Source: Flavobacteriales bacterium
Lineage (GTDB): Bacteria; Bacteroidota; Bacteroidia; NS11-12g; UBA9320
Direction: 5' to 3'
DNA length: 64,000 nucleotides
NCBI GenBank assembly: GCA_020635435.1
Contig: JACJZU010000002.1
Coordinates: 558,001-622,000, forward strand
Shown here: positions 34,735 through 42,955 of the stretch, piece after piece
Layout: each line of letters starts with the position of its first letter
Numbering within the stretch: the stretch's first letter is position 1
The notes under the pieces: model-generated
Told to the model about the DNA's origin: nothing
The model's input: only the letters and a program-made list of their open reading frames with translations
The model's database searches: none
Position numbers and translations under genes: made by a program

Positions 34735-36402
34735 ATGACAGATTTAGAGATTGCACAGTCCGTTAAAATGTCGCATATCCGCGACATCGCAGCCAAGTTG
34801 AACATCGCAGAAGATGATCTGGAAATGTATGGTAAGTACAAGGCCAAATTACCCCTGGATCTGATCAATGAGGAAAAGGCTTCCAAATCCAGACTGATCC
34901 TCGTGTCAGCTCTCACGCCGACACCTGCGGGTGAGGGAAAAACCACTGTATCCATAGGCTTGAATGAGGGCTTGAACAAGATCGGGAAAAAATCAGTGGT
35001 AGTTTTACGTGAGCCTTCCCTGGGGCCGGTGTTCGGTATCAAAGGTGGTGCAGCCGGCGGAGGATGGTCGCAGGTTGTTCCGATGGAGGACATCAATCTG
35101 CATTTCACCGGCGATTTTTCAGCGATTGAAAAAGCGAATAATCTCCTTTCGGCAGTTATAGACAACAATATTCAAAGCAAATCCCGGAGTTTGGGTATTG
35201 ATCCCCGGACCATAATCTGGAAACGGGTTATTGATATGAACGATCGTGCCTTGCGCGACATAGTGATCGGTTTAGGCGGTACGGCCAATGGTATTCCCCG
35301 GGAAGATGGATTTAATATCACGGCAGCCAGTGAGATCATGGCGATCTTATGCATGAGCAAGGATCTGGATGATCTGAAAGAGAAAATGGGCAATATTTTC
35401 ATTGGCTTCACATATTCCGGAGAGCCGGTCTATGCCCGACAATTGAAGGTTGAGAATGCCATGGCCATTCTGCTCAAGGATGCGATAAAGCCCAACCTGG
35501 TTCAAACCCTGGAAGGAAACCCCGCCATCATTCATGGTGGCCCGTTTGCCAATATCGCTCAGGGGACTAATACCATAATCGCTACGAAAATGGGTCTGAG
35601 CCTTGCAGATTATGTGGTCACGGAGGCAGGATTCGGTGCAGATCTGGGAGCGGAAAAATTCCTGGATATCAAATGTGGTTACGGTGATCTGAAACCACGT
35701 ACAGCCGTGATCGTAGCCACGATCCGGGCCCTTCGCCATCACGGCGGTGCATCGGCAGATGAATTGAATACGGCATCAACAGACCGTGTGGATCGGGGCT
35801 TCGCCAATTTAGAGAAACACTTGGAGAACATCCGAAAGTTTGGCTTGAACCCGGTGGTAGCGATCAATCATTTCATCACGGATACACAGGATGAGATCGA
35901 TCTGGTGATTCGAAAGTGCGCCGATATGGGCGTGCGTGCGGTTTTGTCCAAAGGTTGGGCAGAAGGAGGAAATGGAACCGCCGATCTTGCCCGGGCGGTT
36001 GTTGAAGAGGTGGAGTCGGGAGAAAGCGGCTTTAAGCGTTTGTACGATTGGAACAAGCCGGTCAGGGAGAAGATCGAGACCATTGCACGCGAAATTTATG
36101 GGGCAGATGGTGTGGATTACACGAAGGAAGCAGAAGCAGATCTCCGTCGGATCGACAAATTAGGTCTGAGTAACCTGCCCATCTGCATGGCAAAAACGCA
36201 GAAATCTTTTTCGGATAATGAGAAACTGGTAGGTCGGCCAACGGGTTTCCGTGTAACCGTTCGGGAATTTGAATTCGCCGCCGGAGCCGGATTCCTGATC
36301 CCCATACTTGGTAATATGATGCGCATGCCGGGTCTACCTGCCGTACCGGCATCGGAGGGTATGACCATCGATAAGGATGGCCTTATCACGGGATTGTCCT
36401 AG
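34735..36402 (+). CDS. fhs: formate--tetrahydrofolate ligase
   Basis: A 555-residue enzyme that joins formate to tetrahydrofolate with ATP, giving 10-formyl-THF; the reaction is reversible. The P-loop TPTPAGEGKTTVSIG is at about residues 63-77, with further family blocks EPSLGPVFGIKGGAAGGG, FTGDFSAIEKANNLLSA, HGGPFANIAQGTN and EAGFGADLGAEKF. Length matches the family (about 556). It leads a + strand series with fdhD and two formate dehydrogenase subunits, which suggests joint handling of formate. A one-mismatch -7 (TATATTCG) lies about 30 bases before the ATG. Confidence 0.97.
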   Translation: MTDLEIAQSVKMSHIRDIAAKLNIAEDDLEMYGKYKAKLPLDLINEEKASKSRLILVSALTPTPAGEGKTTVSIGLNEGLNKIGKKSVVVLREPSLGPVFGIKGGAAGGGWSQVVPMEDINLHFTGDFSAIEKANNLLSAVIDNNIQSKSRSLGIDPRTIIWKRVIDMNDRALRDIVIGLGGTANGIPREDGFNITAASEIMAILCMSKDLDDLKEKMGNIFIGFTYSGEPVYARQLKVENAMAILLKDAIKPNLVQTLEGNPAIIHGGPFANIAQGTNTIIATKMGLSLADYVVTEAGFGADLGAEKFLDIKCGYGDLKPRTAVIVATIRALRHHGGASADELNTASTDRVDRGFANLEKHLENIRKFGLNPVVAINHFITDTQDEIDLVIRKCADMGVRAVLSKGWAEGGNGTADLARAVVEEVESGESGFKRLYDWNKPVREKIETIAREIYGADGVDYTKEAEADLRRIDKLGLSNLPICMAKTQKSFSDNEKLVGRPTGFRVTVREFEFAAGAGFLIPILGNMMRMPGLPAVPASEGMTIDKDGLITGLS

Positions 36403-36480
36403 ACACATTTCTTTGAACAGATCTTGCGGGCGCGCGAGGCGAGAAAGTGCCGGCGTTCAATGAAATGAGCGGTCGTTTTA

Positions 36481-36512
36481 TTTGGAGCGGGAACGGTGAG
36501 GTTGTATATTTA
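36481..36512 (+). promoter_or_regulatory. possible distal promoter of fdhD
   Basis: TTTG (36481-36484), 20 bases, TATATTTA (36505-36512), with one mismatch in the -7 box. It would give fdhD a leader of about 130 bases containing a G/C-run segment (36519-36550). Confidence 0.35.
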
Positions 36513-36602
36513 CGTCGGGGAGGCGGGTAGGGGCCCCCTCCGGATAGGGGATTTCTGCGTGATTAATTCACAACAGGAAAAGAACACAAAACGCTCAACC
36601 AA

Positions 36603-36637
36603 TTTGTCGGCTTTTCAAACGTTTCCTAGTATTTTCG
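36603..36637 (+). promoter_or_regulatory. possible proximal promoter of fdhD
   Basis: TTTG (36603-36606), 23 bases, TATTTTCG (36630-36637), with one mismatch in the -7 box. The ATG at 36651 is 13 bases further, in line with other short leaders in the window. Confidence 0.38.
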
Positions 36638-36650
36638 GGTTTAACAATCC

Positions 36651-37466
36651 ATGACGGCCATCCAAACAGTTCAAGCTGTGAAATTCGAGAACGGCGATCT
36701 CGTAACCGTTCAAGATGTGCTCACCCGCGAAGCACCTCTGCAGATCTGTGTTAATGATGCTCCCTTCACCATGACCATGCGCACCCCGGGAAACGAAGAG
36801 GCACTCGTGCGTGGATTATTGCTGAGTGAGCAGGTCGTTGGCGTGAATTGCCGTTCGTATCGCTTCCAAACCACTTGTATCGATGTACAGGGTGATACGA
36901 CTTCTGTGAACATTCAGGTTGAACCTTCGGAGCTGCTGGAGGGATTCAACACCGAACGCAGTTTGATGTCGGTCTCCTCGTGTGGAATTTGCGGAAAACA
37001 GGATACCGCGGATATTATTCCCCAAGGCCGTGCCCTTGAAGATGATGTACGGATCGATCCAAAGGTGCTGATGCAGATGTTTGAAGACATGGCCACCCGA
37101 CAAAATACATTCATTCGATCGGGAGGTTCGCACGGCGCTGCTGCCTATGATGCCCAGGGGAAATACCTCACCATTCATGAAGATATCGGGAGGCACAATG
37201 CTGTGGATAAAGTGATCGGACAGCTCTTACTGGATGGAGAACTGCAACATGCCGCCGTTTTACTGGTTAGCGGTAGGGTCTCATTTGAGATCATTTCAAA
37301 AACATTTCGGGCCGGGATCCCTGTGCTTGCGGCCGTGTCGGCACCTTCCGCCCTTGCAGTGGAATATGCCGAACAACTCGGCATCACGTTACTGGCTTTT
37401 TGCAGAGAGAACAAATGCACAGCCTACAGCCGAACACATCGCATCTTCAGCCCGGTCAATTCATAA
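36651..37466 (+). CDS. fdhD: formate dehydrogenase accessory sulfurtransferase FdhD
   Basis: A 271-residue sulfur carrier that passes sulfide from a cysteine desulfurase to the molybdenum cofactor, needed for active formate dehydrogenase. The working cysteine pair is C111-x-x-C114 in SSCGICGKQD. Other family blocks are RTPGNEEALVRGLLLSEQ, SGGSHGAAAYD, HEDIGRHNAVDKVIG and VSGRVSFEII. Length is as in E. coli (277). It precedes the two dehydrogenase subunit genes, its evident clients, by 93 bases. Confidence 0.97.
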   Translation: MTAIQTVQAVKFENGDLVTVQDVLTREAPLQICVNDAPFTMTMRTPGNEEALVRGLLLSEQVVGVNCRSYRFQTTCIDVQGDTTSVNIQVEPSELLEGFNTERSLMSVSSCGICGKQDTADIIPQGRALEDDVRIDPKVLMQMFEDMATRQNTFIRSGGSHGAAAYDAQGKYLTIHEDIGRHNAVDKVIGQLLLDGELQHAAVLLVSGRVSFEIISKTFRAGIPVLAAVSAPSALAVEYAEQLGITLLAFCRENKCTAYSRTHRIFSPVNS

Positions 37467-37523
37467 TGCACATTCAGACAATCTGTTGATTTTCTGAACT
37501 CTGTAAAGCACGATTTATTCTTC

Positions 37524-37531
37524 TATATTTG
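37524..37531 (+). promoter_or_regulatory. -7 box (TATATTTG) ahead of the formate dehydrogenase genes
   Basis: Exact TAnnTTTG match 28 bases before the ATG at 37560. CTG, one mismatch from TTG, is 20 bases upstream. It would allow the structural genes to be expressed apart from fdhD. Confidence 0.4.
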
Positions 37532-37559
37532 GGTACTCGCAGAGCGGGATTGAATAGTT

Positions 37560-39212
37560 ATGTCAGAAAATTTAAGCAAACTTTCAGGACGGAAAGGACT
37601 CATAGATAATCTGTTCGAACGGTTGGGCAGAGAAGCAAGGGAAACAGGTACCCCATCAACAGAATCATTCAAGGAACTTGCAGGTGAATACCTGGTTGGT
37701 ACAGCCAACCTCTATGGCTCAGCGAGTTTCTATGATTTTCTCCGGGAGGAGAACAAAGGAAAGAAAGTATATATATGTAATGGCAGTGCCTGTATGATCG
37801 CCGGTACTCAACATGCGCTCAAAGATGAACTTCTTAAGCATTTTGCCGAGGAGGAGATCGGTGAGATGTGCTGCCTGGGTCGATGCCACGAAAATGGCTC
37901 ATTTCATTATAAGGGGAATAATTATTCCGCCAGATCAACACAGGATATCCGCGATATTGTGGCCGATCCGAAACCGCATCCCGATGATCACCACGTAGGT
38001 TTTCACGGCAATACGGTGTTTGAACAGGTCGCCAACTCGTCGGAAGCACTCCGATCGGTACTTGAAAAGGCAATAACCAACGGGGATCACAACTTATTGA
38101 CGGAGATCACCCGAAGCGGTGTGCGCGGAAGGGGAGGTGCCGGATTCCCGGCAGGATTCAAGCTCGATAGCTGTCGTAAGGAGAAATCCGATGTCAAATT
38201 CATTGTATGTAATGCCGATGAAGGAGACCCCGGTGCATTCAGCGATCGCTGGTTGCTGGAGAAACGTCCCTGGTCGGTAGTAGGCGGGATGATATTGGCC
38301 GGAATGGCGACCGGTGCAACCTGGGGCGCTCTCTACATTCGGGCAGAATATCCGGAGAGTATTCGCATTTGCAAGGAGGTTATCGAAGAATGCTACGAAG
38401 CCGGACTGCTGGGTGAAAATATCCTGGGAAGTAAGTATACTTTCGATCTCAAAGTGATCGAGGCCCGTGGTGCCTATATATGTGGTGAAGAAACCGCCCT
38501 GTTATCGTCTATTGAAGGTCAGAGACCCGAAGTGCGCGTGCGGCCTCCCTACCCAACACAGGAGGGACTCTTCAGCAAACCAACCGTCGTGAACAACGTA
38601 GAAACGCTCGCATGCTACACCTTTGTGGCCGATCGTGGAGGGGATGCCTTCAAGGCTTTGGGAACGGAAAGATCATCAGGTACCAAGCTTATATCCCTCG
38701 ACTCCTTTTTCAATCGTCCCGGTTTGTATGAAGTTGAAATGGGAACGCCCCTTCGCACGGTGATCGACGAATTGGGACAGGGATTCAAAGTGCCTGTAAA
38801 GGCTATGCACATCGGTGGACCACTTGGCGGGTTGGTGCCTGTTTCGAAAATTGACGACCTTACGATCGATTTCGAGTCCTTCGCTTCCAACGGATTTCTG
38901 CTTGGACACGCATCGGTAGTATGTATTCCGGAGTGGTATCCTTTGGTGAAATACATCGAGCACCTGTTTGAATTCACCAGTCACGAAAGTTGTGGCAAAT
39001 GCTTTCCTTGCCGACTCGGTTCGGTACGGGGTAAGGAAATGCTGCACAAGGCGCAGCACGATGGATATAAGATCAGCCGAACGCTCATGGACGATCTGCT
39101 CGAAACACTCGAAAAGGGATCCCTGTGTGCACTTGGAGGCGGATTGCCGCTTCCGGTGAAAAATGCACTCCAATATTTCTCAGAAGAACTAGACCCTTAT
39201 TTCCAAAAATAA
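37560..39212 (+). CDS. NAD-dependent formate dehydrogenase, flavoprotein (NuoE+NuoF-like) subunit
   Basis: A 550-residue fusion. The N-terminal part has a thioredoxin-like [2Fe-2S] domain of NuoE type, with YICNGSACM and EMCCLGRCHENG supplying four cysteines (about residues 80-125). The rest is NuoF-like. It has the NADH-binding RGRGGAGFPAGFK, the FMN-binding CNADEGDPGAFSDR and GAYICGEETAL, and the [4Fe-4S] ligands ESCGKCFPCRLG near residue 475. It would move electrons from the catalytic subunit to NAD+. It lacks the C-terminal ferredoxin tail of some HoxF/HndC relatives. The catalytic subunit gene begins 6 bases after its stop. Confidence 0.92.
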   Translation: MSENLSKLSGRKGLIDNLFERLGREARETGTPSTESFKELAGEYLVGTANLYGSASFYDFLREENKGKKVYICNGSACMIAGTQHALKDELLKHFAEEEIGEMCCLGRCHENGSFHYKGNNYSARSTQDIRDIVADPKPHPDDHHVGFHGNTVFEQVANSSEALRSVLEKAITNGDHNLLTEITRSGVRGRGGAGFPAGFKLDSCRKEKSDVKFIVCNADEGDPGAFSDRWLLEKRPWSVVGGMILAGMATGATWGALYIRAEYPESIRICKEVIEECYEAGLLGENILGSKYTFDLKVIEARGAYICGEETALLSSIEGQRPEVRVRPPYPTQEGLFSKPTVVNNVETLACYTFVADRGGDAFKALGTERSSGTKLISLDSFFNRPGLYEVEMGTPLRTVIDELGQGFKVPVKAMHIGGPLGGLVPVSKIDDLTIDFESFASNGFLLGHASVVCIPEWYPLVKYIEHLFEFTSHESCGKCFPCRLGSVRGKEMLHKAQHDGYKISRTLMDDLLETLEKGSLCALGGGLPLPVKNALQYFSEELDPYFQK

Positions 39213-39218
39213 CGCGAC

Positions 39219-41960
39219 ATGAATACTGCTTTTATCAACGGAAAGGAATATGCCTTTAAACCCGGAGAAACCATCCTGAATTTCACCAGAAGGTATTTTG
39301 GGGAGAATTACATTCCCACCTTATGCGATGCACCCAATCTGAAGCCTTTTGGTTCGTGCAGGGTTTGCAGTGTGGAAGTTGCCCTGAAAGAAGATGGTCC
39401 GCGAAGAACCATGGCCAGTTGTCATACGCCCATCGCTCCGGGGATGCACGTGCATACCCACAGCAAGGAGGTGAAAAAGCTTCGAAAGAACATTGTGGAA
39501 TTGGTTTTGACCGATCATCCGCTCGATTGCCTGACCTGTGAAGTGAACGGTAATTGTGAACTTCAATCGGTGGCAGCCGAAGTTGGTATTCTGGGAGTTC
39601 GTTATCCGGAAGGTGCGAATCACCTGGATCGAACCAAGGATCTCAGCCATCCGTATATGACATCCGATCTTTCCAAATGTATCAATTGCTACCGCTGTGT
39701 GCGGGCTTGTGATGAAGTTCAGGGGCAATTCGTTCTCAGCATGGCCGGACGCGGTTTCAACAACCGAATCGTAAAGGGAATGGATCAGTCCTTCTTTGAA
39801 TCGGAATGTGTGAGCTGCGGCGCCTGTGCACAGGCCTGTCCTACGTCGGCTATTTCAGATGTGTTCCATTCAAAGGCCGTTGTGGCCCGCGAGAAAACGC
39901 GTACCATCTGCACGTATTGCGGGGTGGGTTGTAACCTGGAAGTAGCCACCGATGGGTCGGGAGAGATACTCAGTATACAAGCACCGTTCGATGCGGAAGT
40001 AAACCAGGGACATACCTGTTTGAAAGGGCGATACGCATTTAAATTCTACGATCATCCGGAGCGACTCAGAGATCCATTGCTCAAGAAGAATGGAGAATTT
40101 GTGAAGATCAGTTGGGACGAGGCCTACGACCTCATCGCCACGAAACTCACGCAATATAAGAACGATTTCGGAGCAGATTATATAGCCGGGATCAGCTCAG
40201 CCCGCTGTACCAATGAGGAGAATTACCTCATGCAGAAACTGATCCGTGCAGTGGTTGGAACGAACAATATCGATGGATGTGCCCGCGTTTGCCATTCCCC
40301 GACCGCATTGGGCATGCAACGTACCTTCGGTACAGGTGCGGCAACAAACAGCATCATCGATCTCAAGTATACCGACTGTATCCTCGTGATCGGGGCCAAC
40401 CCAACCGACGCCCACCCGGTTACCGGAGCCAAACTGAAACAACATGCTATGAAGGGGAAGACCACCATCGTGATCGATCCCCGGAGAACGGAGCTGGCAC
40501 GTTACGCCCAGCATCACCTGGCATTGCGTCCGGGTACAAATGTGGCCCTACTCAATATGATGATCTACTACATCGTTGATGAAGGCCTGGTGGACATGGA
40601 CTTCATTGAGGAACGAACCGAAGGTTTTGATGATTTCATCGAAAGCGTTCGGGCGCTCAACATAGATCAACTTGAGGAACTCACCGGTGTTCCCCGAGAG
40701 CAGGTCCGTGCCGCTGCAATTGCCTATGCCACTGCACCCAATGCCATGAGTTTCCACGGATTAGGTGTAACAGAACACTCTCAGGGAACCTTTACGGTTA
40801 TGCAGATCGCAGAATTGGCTATGCTCACCGGAAACATCGGTCGCAGAGGTGTGGGTGTGAATCCGCTTCGAGGACAGAATAACGTACAGGGAAGTGCCGA
40901 TATGGGCGTACAGCCTCATCAGGGCGCGGGGTATCTCGATGTTACGGATCCCGAAGTTCACGCCAAATACGAATTCTTCTACAAAGCCAAACTGCCCATA
41001 CATATTGGTTACAAGATCCCGGAGATGTTCGAGGCTGCCCTGGCCGGTAAGTTGAAAGCCCTCTGGGTGATCGGAGAGGACATCGTTCAAACCGATCCCA
41101 ATACAACTAAAGTTAAAAAGGCACTTGAGGCAACCGATTTCGTGATCGTACAGGAACTGTTCATGACCGAAACGGCGAAAATGGCCGACCTCGTTCTTCC
41201 CGGAGCCTCATTCCTGGAAAAGAGCGGTACGTTCACAAATGGGGAAAGACGCATTCAACGTGTGAACAAGGTGGTGGAGCCCATCGGAAATGCCAAAGCC
41301 GATGGCCAGATCATCGCTGATGTGATGAACCGCATGGGATACCGTCAGCCCGATTACGATCCGGCTGTTGTGCTGGATGAGATCGCTCAGATCGTACCAT
41401 TCTTCAAAGGTGTGAAATGGGACGAATTGGGCAAGAACGGCAAGCAATGGCCTGTGCTCGAAAATGGTAAAGATACGGAGATACTTCACAAAGAAGACTT
41501 CAAGCGAGGCAGGGGGCGATTCGAATTCCACGATTTCAGGGAAAGCGAGGAGATCGTTACCCATGGCAAAGATTATCCCTACATTATAACGACCAACCGC
41601 GAATTGGAACATTACAACTGTGGAGCTATGACGCGTAGAACGGGTAATGTGGAGATCCTTACAGAAGATTACCTCATGATACACCCTAAGGATGCCGCAG
41701 ATAATGGTATTTCGGAGGGGGATATGGTTTGCGTTGAATCTGCCCGGGGAAAGGTTGATATCAAGGCGAAGATCACTGACGAAGTCCGACCGGGTGTGAT
41801 GAGCACGACCTTCCATTTCCCGGAGATCATGGTCAACCTCATAACATCCGATGTGCACGACTCAGAGGCCAAATGTCCCGAATACAAAGTTGTTGCATGC
41901 AGGATCCGTAAGGCACGCAAGGTGGAAAGCCGGGTTCCTGGAGAAGTTACCCTGGCTTGA
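39219..41960 (+). CDS. formate dehydrogenase, molybdopterin catalytic subunit
   Basis: A 913-residue subunit that oxidises formate to CO2. The N-terminal NuoG-like part has a [2Fe-2S] plant-ferredoxin site (LCDAPNLKPFGSCRVC), the His-Cys3 site HPLDCLTCEVNGNC, and two [4Fe-4S] sites, CINCYRCVRAC and CVSCGACAQAC. The molybdopterin domain begins with another cluster, CTYCGVGCN (about residues 231-238). The metal ligand is C358 in RVCHSPTALG, where selenoenzymes carry Sec. The C-terminal dinucleotide-binding domain ends with TRRTGNVEIL and the ENP-type PEYKVVACR. With the preceding gene it forms a soluble NAD-linked enzyme. FdhD is encoded just upstream. Confidence 0.95.
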   Translation: MNTAFINGKEYAFKPGETILNFTRRYFGENYIPTLCDAPNLKPFGSCRVCSVEVALKEDGPRRTMASCHTPIAPGMHVHTHSKEVKKLRKNIVELVLTDHPLDCLTCEVNGNCELQSVAAEVGILGVRYPEGANHLDRTKDLSHPYMTSDLSKCINCYRCVRACDEVQGQFVLSMAGRGFNNRIVKGMDQSFFESECVSCGACAQACPTSAISDVFHSKAVVAREKTRTICTYCGVGCNLEVATDGSGEILSIQAPFDAEVNQGHTCLKGRYAFKFYDHPERLRDPLLKKNGEFVKISWDEAYDLIATKLTQYKNDFGADYIAGISSARCTNEENYLMQKLIRAVVGTNNIDGCARVCHSPTALGMQRTFGTGAATNSIIDLKYTDCILVIGANPTDAHPVTGAKLKQHAMKGKTTIVIDPRRTELARYAQHHLALRPGTNVALLNMMIYYIVDEGLVDMDFIEERTEGFDDFIESVRALNIDQLEELTGVPREQVRAAAIAYATAPNAMSFHGLGVTEHSQGTFTVMQIAELAMLTGNIGRRGVGVNPLRGQNNVQGSADMGVQPHQGAGYLDVTDPEVHAKYEFFYKAKLPIHIGYKIPEMFEAALAGKLKALWVIGEDIVQTDPNTTKVKKALEATDFVIVQELFMTETAKMADLVLPGASFLEKSGTFTNGERRIQRVNKVVEPIGNAKADGQIIADVMNRMGYRQPDYDPAVVLDEIAQIVPFFKGVKWDELGKNGKQWPVLENGKDTEILHKEDFKRGRGRFEFHDFRESEEIVTHGKDYPYIITTNRELEHYNCGAMTRRTGNVEILTEDYLMIHPKDAADNGISEGDMVCVESARGKVDIKAKITDEVRPGVMSTTFHFPEIMVNLITSDVHDSEAKCPEYKVVACRIRKARKVESRVPGEVTLA

Positions 41961-42002
41961 TCCGGCTCAGGATTTCGAATACCTGCATCTGTCATCCGGC
42001 TC

Positions 42003-42051
42003 GAACAGATCACTCCGTTAACTGCGATTGCACAGAACGAGTGATCTGTTC
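42003..42051 (+). terminator. long perfect hairpin after the formate dehydrogenase genes
   Basis: A perfect 13-base inverted repeat, GAACAGATCACTC and GAGTGATCTGTTC, around a 23-base loop, 43 bases after the stop codon. No T-run follows. It could end or protect the fdh transcript, or bind a protein. Confidence 0.45.
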
Positions 42052-42123
42052 AATACCGTTCTGTACCGCAATGTCCGCTCTGAAGGAGCAGGTTTAGACT
42101 AAGAGTGTCTGAAACGCAAGGGC

Positions 42124-42156
42124 AAAAAAAATCCCGACCAAAACTTAGCCGGGATT
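42124..42156 (-). terminator. intrinsic terminator of the HhH-tailed gene
   Basis: Reading the minus strand, AATCCCGGC, a loop, GGTCGGGATT, then an unbroken run of T. It lies 22 bases after the stop of the minus-strand gene. This is the clearest Rho-independent terminator in the window. Confidence 0.75.
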
Positions 42157-42177
42157 GAATATTGTTTCAATACAAGA

Positions 42178-42777
42178 TCAAGCATTGGGCTTACCACCCA
42201 CATGCTCATCTTGCCAAACTTTCAATGCATCCCAATCGCCGTTGGCCGCCATTGCTGCTTGCTCGGGCCATGTGGTAGGATCGTGAGCTGCGAAATTTCC
42301 TTCTGCAGCGTCGAGAATTTCCCGAATAGTTTCAGGAGTGCTTGCAGCCAGATCCGCAAAGGTGCGAATACCGGCATTCTGCAATACCTGAGCGATCTTC
42401 GGACCTATTCCCTCTACCTTATTCAATGGATCAACAGGAGATTCCTCAACGACAGGAGCTTCCTCAGATACAGGAGCTTCTTCAGATACAGGAGCTTCCG
42501 CCGCAACCATTGCTTCTTCTGCAACAGGAGCTTCTTCTGCTACAGCCTCAACTACCGGAGCTTCTTTTGCCTTGGCCTTCGCTTTCGGAGTTGAAGCTGC
42601 CTGAGTAGCTACGGTCTGAGCGATCGTATGCGCATCCTCCTCCAGTATGATACCGGACTCTTCTTTATATGGAGAGGTAACGTAAGTGCGTGTCTTGTTG
42701 CGCTTGATCGTTTGTACCCTCAATTTCGCGCGGCTCTTGTTGCGCGCCGCTTTTCTTTCCAACCTGGTTACAGCCAT
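42178..42777 (-). CDS. basic protein with low-complexity linker and bL21-like helix-hairpin-helix tail
   Basis: A 199-residue protein. Residues 1-35 are strongly basic (RLERKAARNKSRAKLR and similar), like a ribosome- or nucleic-acid-binding tail. Residues about 62-116 are a low-complexity Ala/Pro/Glu/Val linker built from repeats of EEAPV. Residues 119-147 form a helix-hairpin-helix (VEGIGPKIAQVLQNAGI). The last 40 residues (FAAHDPTTWPEQAAMAANGDWDAL) resemble the C-terminal extension of Flavobacterial ribosomal protein bL21. No L21 core is present. ATG at 42777 is preferred to one at 42828, because the -7 box and the basic domain support it. It may be ribosome-associated; the function is unknown. 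Confidence 0.75.
   Translation of the reverse strand: MAVTRLERKAARNKSRAKLRVQTIKRNKTRTYVTSPYKEESGIILEEDAHTIAQTVATQAASTPKAKAKAKEAPVVEAVAEEAPVAEEAMVAAEAPVSEEAPVSEEAPVVEESPVDPLNKVEGIGPKIAQVLQNAGIRTFADLAASTPETIREILDAAEGNFAAHDPTTWPEQAAMAANGDWDALKVWQDEHVGGKPNA
42451..42540 (-). repeat. in-frame 18-base-type repeats encoding the EEAPV linker
   Basis: Imperfect tandem copies of an 18-base unit containing ACAGGAGCTTC (on the + strand) lie inside the HhH-tailed gene. They keep the reading frame, so copy-number change would lengthen or shorten the linker only. Confidence 0.6.
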
Positions 42778-42795
42778 CTCTCGTAAAAATTTTTG

Positions 42796-42803
42796 CAAAC
42801 ATA
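42796..42803 (-). promoter_or_regulatory. -7 box (TATGTTTG) for the HhH-tailed gene
   Basis: Exact TAnnTTTG match on the minus strand, 18 bases before the ATG at 42777. A GTG at the -33 position is one mismatch from TTG, 22 bases away. It overlaps the longer start at 42828, which argues against that start. Confidence 0.42.
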
Positions 42804-42941
42804 AGATTAAAAAATATCTTTTACCCACTTTCGCTCCATCACGTTTTCATTTTCTCCGTGCTTTTTCCGTTTGGAGCATTTTTGTGCTCTCAATGTGTAA
42901 AAAGTAAGTAGGCGTCGGGCCAAGGTAGCTCGGTGCAGACG

Positions 42942-42949
42942 TAATTTTG
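42942..42949 (+). promoter_or_regulatory. -7 box (TAATTTTG) directly ahead of trkA
   Basis: Exact TAnnTTTG match ending 6 bases before the trkA GTG. No convincing -33. It predicts a leaderless or nearly leaderless trkA-trkH message. Confidence 0.4.
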
Positions 42950-42955
42950 TAGCTT

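Noticed and set aside
36513..36650. Molybdenum-cofactor riboswitch in the fdhD leader
   Set aside because: The G/C-run segment does not form the expected multi-stem core that I can trace by eye, and the class is not known from this phylum.
40290..40292. Selenocysteine at the formate dehydrogenase active site
   Set aside because: The codon is TGC (Cys, C358), so no UGA recoding or SECIS is needed.
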